Shown: one piece after another, positions 11,420 through 21,700 of the stretch
Numbering within the stretch: the first letter of the stretch is position 1
How the letters are laid out: each line of letters begins with the position of its first letter
Origin: Sphagnum compactum
Taxonomy: Eukaryota; Bryophyta; Sphagnopsida; Sphagnales
DNA length: 64,000 bases
Reading direction: 5' to 3'
Assembly: GCA_965153455.1 (NCBI GenBank)
Contig: OZ234499.1
Span: forward strand, 5,625,577-5,689,576
Made by a program: the position numbers and the translations under genes
Notes under the pieces: generated by a model
Databases searched by the model: none
What the model was told of the DNA's origin: nothing
What the model saw: only the letters and a program-made list of their open reading frames with translations

Positions 11420-14336
11420 AGATACTAGGATGCGTTTGGACGTTATTTGTGGAGGACAACCTTCCATCCTGGCATGTTAGGGTCATCTGCATAAAAAACC
11501 TGCTGCACCTAGGCTGGAAATACATAAGGTTCATCAACCCGTGCTTTCAATTGTCGAAAATTTACCAACAAAAACCCATCATCATCGCGCCTATATGTGG
11601 CATTTCCCCATCTGTCCAATCCATTTCTTACCCAATCACATTTGAACAATATTGTTGGTTGGGTTATAGGGCCATAGTCTAGCAAAATTATGTCTTTCAA
11701 TATCCCCACATATTGAAGTGCCCCAAGTCTCGTACCCTTTGTTGACTGCTGTTTTTGATGGAAAACTGACACAACTCCAGAATCGTATGTGGCACTTGTG
11801 TTGCCATAGGTATCTATAAAAACTTTGTAATGATTTCCATATGCCTTCATTTTTGTGTACCTTGAAGCAAAAAGGGATGGCAAAACTGACAGATGGAGTG
11901 CATCTTGGTCTTCAAGCACACCCCCTTGTGTGACATGGCTTCGAACTGCTTCACGCACCCAACTTGCTAAGTTTTGCACCTCTTGGAGCTCTGGTGGAAA
12001 CTCCACATGCCTACTTGTTGTTCTATGCCCCCTCCGCCATTGTCCTTCAAATTATGTTCTTAACTGCCTTATCCGATTTATTTCCTGCTCATGCATGCTA
12101 CACCCCCAATAGCCCAGCCCCACATTAAGTTTACTAATTTTAGCTAGTTGTTCAGCAAGAAAGTAACTTACCCATGCATTTATGACCTCTTTACAATTTT
12201 CCAACAAAGGTTTAAGGGGTTAAGGGTTGTGTACCGAACCCACGGTGCTAAACATGCCACATTTGTGATAACATATTGATGTGCCACATCTCGTGTTACA
12301 GGGTCCAGAGTCAACTTTGTGGCAGCCCCTTCCACAACTTCACCATAAACCCCTTCCTCTTCATCTGCATCCCAAATTCTACGTCGAACATGGTGGAAAT
12401 CTTGTAGATATTCGGTGACAAACCCAATTGTCTCGTCCAAAATGTAACCTTCTGCCATGGAAGCCTCTGGCCTTGACCTATTACGTACATAACCTTTGAA
12501 AACCTTCATAGCCCGTTCAATTGGGTACATCCAACGAGTATGAACCAGGCCACAAATGTCCAGTTCTTCTACAATGTGCAATGTTAAATGTGACATCACA
12601 TCAAAAAATGCTCCCGAGAATTCCCATTCAAGCATGCTAAGAGTGATTGCTACATTCTCCCTTAGGGTTGGTAGGTCAATTGGATCCCAAATCTTTGCAC
12701 ATATGCTACGATACACTCGACTGAGGCGCATCAGACTTAAACGTACATGAGCATCCATTAGGCCCCTTAGAGCTAGAGGCATTAGTTGTTGCATTAAAAC
12801 ATGCCAATCATGGCTCTTCACTAACCCAAGTTTCTTATCCATGATATGTTTTCCTAATGAGCCGCAATAATCTATTGGCACTTTCAAAGAGGCTAACCTA
12901 GTCATGAAAGTTTGGAGCTCTTCTGGTCTAAGGACATAGGGGGCAACAGGTTTAAAAATCTTGCCCGGCCTTTGAGGATCCCGTTTCAACCATAGATGTT
13001 CTCGAATTCTGCACATTTCCATGTCCTGTCGAACCTTGATTGTGTCCTTGAATCCAAATATGAATTTGATCATACTTTCACAAACGTTCTTCTCAATGTG
13101 CATCACATCTAATGTGTGCCTAATGATTAAATGCTGTAGCAACCACCATTTCAGTTAAATAATGGTATTATTAACACAATTTGTGCCTGGGAACTACTGT
13201 ACCAAGATGTAAACACCCATATAATGATGCCACCCAATAACTGAAATCTCACAAATTGATAAATTTAAACAAGGACCAAAAACATGAAAATTCATGTTCA
13301 GTAATGTTCTCCATGTTCCAATAAGCTCTCCACCCACACCCTTTGATTTGGAACTAATATTGATGTTTATCACATCTAGTTCACAAGGTGAACATTTCCT
13401 TGCTCCCCACCAATGCACATGATAAATGGACAGTACTCCACAAAATGCAGCAAACTCAAAGTGGTTGGGCCTATTTTGAGTCACCAACCCAAGCAAAAGA
13501 TTGAAAAATAGAAGTGATCCGACATCTAGAGAAATATTTACTTGCTTTTAAATCTTTGGAAAAGGAGAGGAAAAATACTCACCTCCCAATATGGCAGTCC
13601 CCGGAATGCACATAAACGTTTCATCCCACTGCTTTTTGATGGGCACCCTTTTGCCCCCAACACATTTCCTGCAACCACCCACTCTTCAGTTCTGTGGGCT
13701 TGTCTTTTCGCCTCAGCAGCTGTTATTATATCCAGCCTCCCCCTTAACTCCTCATGGCCATTAAAATGTTGGGCATTGGGATGAATTCTGTATGGGTGAT
13801 TTCGATTCAACCACCTCCGGTTTCCTTCAAATACTACCTTTCCCAACTCCTTTGACCATCGACTAGTTGTCCCTGATCCACATGGAGGGCATGCCTTGTA
13901 ACCTTGATGTTGGCATCCAAAAACTAAGCCATACCCTGGAAAATCATGAATCGTCCACATTAATACGGCTTTCATTAAAAATTGCCTTCTACCTATAGGT
14001 TGTAATATGTCAAGCCCTCTAACCCCCTCCCATAATTCTTGGAGCTCCTCAATTAGAGGAGTTATTAGGACATCAAAGTTTGCGCTCTTAACACTCTCAG
14101 GCCCCGAAATTATGATAGATAAAAGCATGAAGAACTTCTTTGTGACTAGCCATGGCGGGAGGTTAATAACTTAGGAATAATACTGGCCAAGTGGACCAAA
14201 CATTGTTTTTGTCCCCAAAAGGGTTCACCCCATCTGTGGCCAAACCTAATCTTACATTTCTAGGTTCAGTTGGAAAATCAGGCCATGTATTATCAATGTG
14301 TTGCCATGTTTTGCTGTTGAAAGTGAAATAACCAAC
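11420..14336 (-). pseudogene. TNP2-like CACTA transposase (Transposase_21, DUF4218, DUF4216), degenerate
   Basis: Encodes the En/Spm transposase, which cuts at the element ends. From N to C: the Transposase_21 block RLGLATDGVNPFG at about 14190-14290; a frame break near 14165 (one extra T before a NLPPWL block); then 14128-13583 with LMWTIHDFPGYG and ACPPCG. An intron follows with donor GTGAGT at 13582 and acceptor CTACAG ending at 13134. The next exon, 13133 to about 12180, has HTLDVMHIEKNVCESM, then a DUF4218 region with LDICGLVHTRWMYPIER. DUF4216 follows at 12006-11509 (YGNHYKVFIDTYGNT, FKCDWVR, EPYVF), continuing after an in-frame TAG to about 11420. The missing N terminus, frame break and stops make it non-functional. 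Family assignment is secure. Confidence 0.88.
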
Positions 14337-14339
14337 TTG

Positions 14340-14535
14340 TTGATTAGTTTGATGCAGATTCGAGTGAGTAACTAAAGCTTGTCACTCTTCCTAGTCCCAT
14401 CTCGGAGCCTCAGCACGCCTCTCTACCCGTTTTAGTGCTGAGAGTTGGGAGCATGCCCTGAGTTCCTCACAATTTCGATGTTTAAGTAACTTAGACCCAT
14501 CTTGGGTCTAACTAGGAACTTGGGAGCGCGTCAAT
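14340..14535 (+). mobile_element. 3' fragment of an LTR related to the solo LTR at 31320-32261
   Basis: This stretch shares the order of segments with the last ~200 bp of the solo LTR: AAAGCTTGTCA, ACTCTTCCTAGTC, AGCACGCC, TAGTGCTG, AGACCC..GGGTCTA and TAGGAACTTGGGAGCGCG. It ends GCGCGTCA instead of GCGCGACA. It abuts the truncated end of the CACTA transposase and probably marks the insertion that interrupted it. Confidence 0.75.
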
Positions 14536-14770
14536 GGGGGACTTTGCAGGACCTGAGCATTGTTGATGCGAGTTTTGGTCTTGGTCACAATTCGCAAGGT
14601 CCTTACCACAAGCCAAATTCATTATTGACGTTCAAGCTCGAAGAGAAAACATAACAAGCTAGGAAGAAACACTAAGAGTTATTAATCCTTGCTAAAGTGA
14701 GATGGACACACGAATGGGTGTTGAGATGGAGTTGAAGGTTGTCAAGAAGGAATTGCAATTTGCATCTGGC
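14536..14770. other. Sequence downstream of the LTR fragment, possible retroelement leader
   Basis: It follows directly on the LTR fragment. No primer-binding site matching a recognised tRNA was identified and no gag or pol reading frame is visible, so assignment to the element is only by position. Confidence 0.3.
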
Positions 14771-14774
14771 AATC

Positions 14775-15046
14775 CAAACACCAACAAGTGGGTTATCAAT
14801 CCTAAAACATTAAACAAGTTTATGATAGAAAACAAAAAATAGATTCTTTTGTAAAAAACCTTATAACTAGTTAATAGCTAATGAAATAAATGATGGCTAT
14901 CAATGTGTTATATAATAATCGACCTTTATGCATAACCAATAGTTAATACCAAAAAATAATGAGAAACTAATTGGCACCTAATTTTTTTCCAAAATTAACC
15001 TACCCAATGGTCATGGGAAAAAATGAATAACTAGCCAACATTACCA
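14775..15046 (-). mobile_element. MITE copy, inverted relative to the copy at 17333-17700
   Basis: Read on the minus strand, this matches the 17.3-kb MITE in order: GTTGG..GTTATT end, CATTGGGTAGGT, ATTAGGTGCCAAT, CTAGTTAT.AGG-like middle, and TTAATGTTTTAGGATTGATAACC. It is shorter and more diverged, and its ends and target duplication are not clean. Confidence 0.65.
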
Positions 15047-17270
15047 AACCATCTTGGCGCACATGTATTCATTAAGGGCTTTCCAACAATATCAAAAGTG
15101 CAATGTGGGACACCATGGTTTGGGAGATTTGAACGTGACAAATTTTTAAGAAAAACCTTCCTTAATAGATAGATAATATATTGTTCAAACTTGGATGATG
15201 ATCAAGAAATGAACACTAAGTTCACCTCCTAGTATAATATTTTTGAACAGAAAGTTGAATTGATTAATGGTCTAATGATTTATAACCTTGGCTAATTTGT
15301 TGGCACATTACCTTAAGGGTTTTACTCATGCCAACAAATCCCTTGAGATAATGTGTTGGCAAATTTCTAGCCAAAAGAAACATGGATGCAATTAACAACT
15401 CACCTCCTCTTAGGGACATGACATGAATCTTCTGACCCAATTTTTTTTTTCCCATATGAGTTTCATCACCATTAAGTGAGACTTTCCATGAGTTGGAAAA
15501 AACACCACATTGATGTATCATGCAGACCATAACATAATTTTCACTTTGAGGATAAATTATATGTTTGATTTTAAGAAAACCATCACATTATAACAACTCC
15601 AATGATGCATGTATTTGGGGTCGTATCACTAATTACCACATCCAAGTTTAGCATTAAATGTATGTTTGCCTCTCCCCCATTGATAAACAATAAATATGAC
15701 ATAATATACATTAAGGGAGCGTATAAATGCCGCATGTGGGCTTATTATTGTGGCCAAACAAATCAATAACACTCAATGGTTAACTAATCACTATAATTGA
15801 CCAACTAGAATAAGTAATATTCTTTTCCAAAGTCTTTACACCCTTGGTATCATGCATGAATTTATAAGAATTAAACCCATTTTCACACCTTAAGGATGTT
15901 GACTTCATAAAAAATTAGCAATACATGCCATTTTATTCTAACAATTGGAGCTCCCTTATGCTATTATAAAATCCAAATGAAAATGGTCCAACATCATAGA
16001 AAGGTGAATCACACAAAGTGAATTTTTAAAAATAACTACATTAATCAAGACTATATTAATAATTTAGCTTTAGTGTGAACATGTTTGGTGAACTTAAGAA
16101 GTGTGCATCACCTTGAATGATGATACCCCTACTTTTTTTTATGAACTTACATCTCAAATCATATGAAATGAACTTCAACAAAAGTTTAAATAAATTTAAA
16201 AAATGAGATTATGTGTTATGCATGTTATAAAATATGTATTTACCAAGTAGATTAGATGTCACATCAGTGACAACTAAAAACTTATTAACAAGTAAAGATG
16301 CATTGACAATTAAATCATGTCATTCCCAAAAGAGATTATTTGTTGTTAATTGAGTCAAGGTGTTCAAATGAAAATCTTGTATTTGGGACATTGATGAGTG
16401 TGAGAAGAATTGATTACATTAACCTTTAAATACCACATTAGACCAAAATGGTTCATTGTCTCACCAAATCTCTTATTGACAATGTTTTAGGTTAAAATGC
16501 GACACTCTTATAATATAAGGCACATGTCATATGATCTTTCTCATCCTTGCAATGTCCCATTTGCATTTCTCAAACCATGTTGACTATTTTTTTTCAAGCT
16601 AGGGCAACATTTAACAATTTAATATTTCTACCTTAAAACTTTTATCATCAATGAAGCATGGTATCTTGATCCAATTCTCCAAAAACTTGTAACATTGAAA
16701 GTTACTTGAAACTACCAAGATTTAACAGTGATGATTTTTCCATTTAAAAATCAAATCCCATTTTTTTAACATTGAAATATTCAGCTTAAAGTACTTTACA
16801 ACTTATTGAATCAAAAATTCAAAATTGAAAGTAATCCATGATTTTTGAGTGCATTTGCATTTGTGAAGGTTAGTCTTATTTTTGGATTCGGACTATTTTG
16901 ACAACAAATGTCAATTAAAGGTATCAAATGAAAATCTTGAATTATGCAAATGCACCTCATTCACACATGAAAATATTTATTGCATAATATTTTGATATTG
17001 ATTGGAAACTAATCATGTGTGAATGAAACTTTAATTTTCAGTTTTGGGAGGTTACCTTGCAAAAAATGGCTTTAGAATTCCCATCTTGCATGTAATCAAA
17101 ATTCCAAAACAAATTGGGAATATACGAGGCATGGTTAAACATCATTCTTTGATTCACATGTCATTTTTGCACTTCAAATTTTCATTTTTCAAGAGAGTTT
17201 GATTTTGATTTGTAAATTGAGCTTGCTTAATTTGTAAAAGTAATACATTCCTCATTTACCCAACACCTAA
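15047..17270. other. AT-rich spacer between two MITE copies, no supported gene
   Basis: The open frame at 15264-15530 on the minus strand has no recognised motif. The stretch lies between two oppositely oriented MITE copies. I saw no transposase-like sequence in it, so it is probably not a single autonomous element. Confidence 0.5.
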
Positions 17271-17275
17271 AATGT

Positions 17276-17300
17276 TTTCTTTTCTTTTCTTTTCTTTTCT
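17276..17300. repeat. (TTTTC)n microsatellite
   Basis: About five uninterrupted TTTTC pentamers. Confidence 0.85.
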
Positions 17301-17332
17301 CCTTTCATTCCAAAATTCACAATGGGTAAGGT

Positions 17333-17700
17333 CAAGTGTTGGTTGGTTATTGTTTTTTTCATAATCATTGGGTAGGTCATTTAAAAATAAATTAAAAAAT
17401 TAGGTGCCAATGAAGTTATCAAATAATTGATTGATAATTGTCAATTATCTCGCTAGTTACTAGCTGGTTATATGGTTTTTTAATTTTAAAAGAAAATTCC
17501 CATTTAAAAAGTTTCTATCATTAAAATAGTTAATGTTTTAAGATTGATAACCTACCTAGATGATCTCTAGGTATGTTATTAAATTTTGAAAATTCAATAC
17601 CAAACAATTGGGTTATTACCTGGTTATAAAAAAAATCAATAATTAACTGCTAGGTTATTAATAACCGACCTGATAACCAGGTTGATAACCGGCCAACACC
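17333..17700 (+). mobile_element. 368-bp MITE with perfect 8-bp target duplication (hAT-like)
   Basis: The left end CAAGTGTTGGTTGGTTAT and the right end (reverse complement GGTGTTGGCCGGTTAT) form an imperfect terminal inverted repeat of about 16 bp. The element is flanked by the identical octamer GGTAAGGT at 17325-17332 and 17701-17708. An 8-bp duplication is the signature of hAT-superfamily insertion. There is no coding capacity. A palindrome GGTTATTAATAACC lies near the right end. The perfect flanks suggest fairly recent movement. Confidence 0.85.
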
Positions 17701-17708
17701 GGTAAGGT

Positions 17709-18460
17709 ACTCTAGAGTGGGAGGCTCCTGAATGCAAGGCCAGGTCTGAGTTACGGCCTCATCCTCTGCCCTAAGAAAGGCCCTTAGTTCACATGTGAGG
17801 GCCTCACACAGGAACAAAAGCTACACACTATGACAACACAAGGTACCTAGTCATTACTAACATGAGTCAACAAGGGACAAGAATCTTAGTAGCCTCAATC
17901 CTGCTGGGTGATGGTGTGGGTACCACTGGCTTTTTTTAGGGCCCAAATGCTCACAATTTATGGACCTTAAAAATCTAATTAGGACCTAAAAGTCTAATTA
18001 GGCCCTTAAGTAGCCTAGTCTCCCACTTTGAAAAAATGAGAGACTACATTAAAAAAATAAAAAAATAAAAAATCAGTTTGGGCCCAATCAAAAAGCAGAA
18101 ATTTTCTTTTTACTGGCCCTTTGTGAAGGTCACTCACTGTAAGTATATAATAATTTTTTGAAAAATATTAATTGGGTACCTATTGTTAGGTTTAATTAAT
18201 TAATTAATTAATTCAAAAGGGGGTGTGCACCCAAAGTTTTTTTCTGGGTTGTTTTGTTTTGAAGGACCCACTTTGATTGGCCCATCACCAAATTTTGTTT
18301 TGAAACATTGGGATCTAAAACCATTTTTTGACCTATGGAAGGAAAGGGGAGAGAGTGTACCTATGTATATTCACAGGCCCAAACTGGGTTCCACACTACC
18401 AATTGGAAGCCACATTCTGCTTTGGGTGAAGATGCTGTATACTCTTCTGACTCAAGCTAT
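17709..18460. other. Upstream region of the G6PDH gene
   Basis: This is non-coding sequence between the MITE and the 13-bp array. It includes a TTAA/ATTAATTAATTAATTAATT run at about 18192-18213. The 82-codon open frame at 18225-18473 runs into the tandem array and resembles no protein. Confidence 0.5.
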
Positions 18461-18571
18461 ACCCCAGTTTTAGACCCCAGTTCTGGACCCCAGTTTTAGA
18501 CCCCAGTCTTAGACCCCAGTTCTGGACCCCAGTTTTAGACCCCAGTCTTAGACCCCAGTTTTAGACCCCAG
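18461..18571 (+). repeat. 13-bp tandem array with a higher-order pattern, upstream of G6PDH
   Basis: Eight consecutive 13-bp units consist of a fixed CCCCAG core plus a variable heptamer (TTTTAGA, TTCTGGA or TCTTAGA). The variant order is T-C-T-V-C-T-V-T (T=TTTTAGA, C=TTCTGGA, V=TCTTAGA), so a 39-bp trimer (C-T-V) is itself duplicated. The array ends about 210 bp before the G6PDH start codon, within the probable promoter or 5' leader. Confidence 0.9.
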
Positions 18572-18779
18572 TTCTTGGGCTTTTGAGCCTATCAAGAGCA
18601 GGAGCACCTTGGTCAAGAGTGCAAGTTGTTGTTGGATTGCTCACTTTGGCTGCTGCTATTTTTGTTGTTGTTTTTTTGTGGGCAATTGATTTGAGAGTTT
18701 GGAGTTGCAGCAGGGCCACAAATGCTTCAAGCAAGAATCAGAAGAAGAAGAACAACAACAAGACGAAGAAGAGGCAGTC

Positions 18780-21700
18780 ATGGCATCATTGTCCACAGCT
18801 CTACAACTCGGTTTCATCCCCCCTCCTCCTGCTGCTGCTGCTGCTAATTCAAAAAAGAACTTGCTCCTCCTGCTTGACAAACAACTCCCACAACAAGCGA
18901 GCAGCAGCTCCCACCAATTTGTCGACAAAAAGTCCCCATCTTCTTCCACTGTGAGTAAGCTAGTACTTTGCAACTTCCATTTTCATTTCATAGTCATCTT
19001 AGAAGTTGCAAATCCCAAGTCATTTCACTTTATTGGAAAGGACACTTTTTGTTCATAGTATCAAGGAGCTTTCGAATCCACAGATAGGAGGAGCTTCTGA
19101 GTCCTTAGGGGAAGACGAAGAATTGGGTGTACATAATAGTCTTAGAAGATGCAAAACTCAAGTCATTTCACTCGGTTGAAAAGGACACTTTTTGTACTAG
19201 TATCCAGGAGCTTCCAAGTCCAGATATAGGAGGAGCTTTTTTTGAGTTCCGAAGGGAAGAAGAAGAATTGGGTGTGCCAAAATATGGTTATGTTGCTGCT
19301 CTCCCTTTAGATGTGCTATTTCGATGAAATGTCTACTCTTAAAATTCGGTGTCTCATGTTGCTCTCAAACGGGTGTCAAAGGAAGGGAGGCACAGCAAGC
19401 AATGGCGGTTTATCATGGGGAGACTTCTACTTTTGTGGGCATTTTTTGTTTTTGTTCTTATTGCTAGGGCTCCCCATATTGGAACTTGGTTGAATTTCTG
19501 AACTGGGATGTAGGGTTAAAAGTTTTAGGGTTTTGGGTTTCTCAAGGTGAAGAAGAGGTACTCAGTTCACACTTTGGCAGCATCATTTATCGGTTCTTCT
19601 TATTTTAGTGCTCATGTGTAGAGAGAGTCAATGGACTTCCTTTGGGCAGAAGTTTTTTCTACTTTTGGGTCTCTGAAGAATTTCAGCTTGGATTCATCAT
19701 TTCATTGCAGGCAGTATTTTCACAAGGTGGTTGCAGTATTGCAAGGAAGCAGCAGCAGCAGCTGAATGGACGATTATTGCTCAGGACAGGGAAGTGTCCA
19801 GTTTTGGGCTATTCCATTCGATTGCTGCTCCCAGAATCTCAAAAGGACTCGATTCACATTAAAAGACAGCTGGGGATTCGTGCACATGCAGAGGATGCAA
19901 GCAGCAAAGGTGCTTATGATATTGACCCATAAGCACTCTTTTGTTTAGCATTAGGTTAGGGTCCTTGTTAGATTGTTTGCTTCCAGTTTCTTAATGTCTG
20001 TGCTGTCACTATGGTTTGTTTTCTCTGCTAGATCAGAGGACCCAGTGTCTGACTGACTGATAATGTCTAGTGATCATTGGATGTCCCTGTTGTTGCAGGT
20101 GATGACACCAAAAGACGTGTGGCCATGCAGAGCTTGCCACCAGGGATGTCCACAGCCTTGGGATCACCACCTGTGGAAGTGGAGAAATTTCCCGTCCCCG
20201 ATGGCTACAGTGGCTGGAATAAAGCAGATCTGGAGCCCTTTCTAAGCATTACAGTAGTTGGTGCTACTGGAGACCTGGCAAGGAACAAGATTTTTCCAGC
20301 ATTATTTGCTCTTTACTATGGTGGAAGTCTTCCAAAGGTAGGTAAATTGAGAAACAACCCACCTGCAACCCCCATCACAACCTGGTGTCTTATTCCTTAT
20401 TCATTTTGAGGCTGTAGTTTGAATGCTCACTAGAAGTAAAGTCCTGCTTTACTGACACTACTCTGCACAAATGCACTGTCTGAGTGTTACAGAAGGTGGC
20501 TATTTTTGGATTTTCCAGAAGCATTCTCTCCAATGAGGAATTCCGTGAACTGATCAGCGAAAGTTTGCTTTGCCGTGTTGACCTTGAGTATGTCTCTCTC
20601 CTGAGAACTTCAGCTGTAAAATGTGCTTTGGACTCTGACTAGAGTTCCCATTGGTTCTTTGGGCTTTTGCTTCTTGTCCAGTACTTTGTCTATTGAAACT
20701 TGATGTCCATGGTTCACTCTTGCTTTATAAAATATATACTTATTTTCCACCCACTCTCGGGAGCTGATGGAAATCAGTGTGGAGTCATCATTGCAGCTTG
20801 TCGTTGCTGCTATTCAAGATGAAGATGATGGGTTTGACGCTTTGTGAGCGACTCTCATGAGATTGTGATGATCATGCTCATTATCATCATCATCATGTAA
20901 CCTTCAAAGTTGTCACTTGTGGAGTTTTCTCCCTGCAATCTCATTATAAAAAAGTTACATTGTGGGTTGAGTTCTGTTGCAGCAGTGAGGACTGTGGGGA
21001 CAAAACGGAATTATTTCTCCAGAGTGTGTATTATGAACATGGCAACTATTCAGGCTGTGATGGCATGTCAAAGCTTGATGAGAGGTTGCAGCAAGTGGAG
21101 GTAGTAACTACTTCTGTTCATCAGGGTTTAGGGTTTGTGAAGCAGATTGAATGCTCACCCAAAATAGTTAAGAATCTATGAGCAAGCTGAGCCCTCTGAA
21201 CCTGTGAACTTCTTAGGCAAATGGACTTGTTCTGATTTAGTGTTTTATATAACATCCTTGTGTGAAGCCTGGTTGGTAAAATTGATTTATTTTTTGGTGT
21301 TTGTGTTGTAACAGGGTACTGGTGAAGCAAATCGCATCTTTTATTTGTCTTTGCCTCACAATGTAGTGCTAGAGGTGGCCACATGCTTGAGTGCTGATGC
21401 GCAGAGCAAGCGAGGGTGGACACGCCTGATTCTTGAGAAGCCTTTTGGGTTTGATTCTGAATCATCAGCAAGAATTAATCAAGGGCTCCTGAGAGGGCTT
21501 GACGAGAAGCAAATCTACAGGTCTGTGAGATGTGGCAACCAGCTAGCATTAGGCATTTAGTCACAATTTTCTCGCTAGGCACACACACTGAAATGTTAGC
21601 TAGTATCTCTGGTATCTCTCTGCTAGTCTGGGATTGTTTATTGGTTCTTTTGCAAATGGGTTGTTGATAGGATTGACCATCACATGGGAAAGGAGCTCAT

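Larger units (their letters stand above)
10474..14336 (-). mobile_element. Truncated CACTA (En/Spm) DNA transposon
   Basis: The element terminus CACTACTAGAAA at 10474-10485 matches the canonical CACTA terminal motif and is preceded by TTA, a possible 3-bp target duplication. It is followed to about 10720 by many direct and inverted copies of short TGCAACT/AGTTGCA motifs, the subterminal repeats typical of CACTA elements. Its transposase pseudogene runs on the minus strand. The other terminus (TAGTAGTG-like) was not found up to 18.7 kb. The transposase sequence stops at about 14336, where an LTR fragment begins, so the 5' half is missing or displaced. Confidence 0.85.

Noticed and set aside
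18225-18473. 82-codon plus-strand open frame upstream of G6PDH
   Set aside because: No recognised motif, runs into the 13-bp array, and no splice link to a gene.
18461-18571. CRISPR-like array
   Set aside because: Units are contiguous 13-mers with no spacers, in a plant nuclear context.
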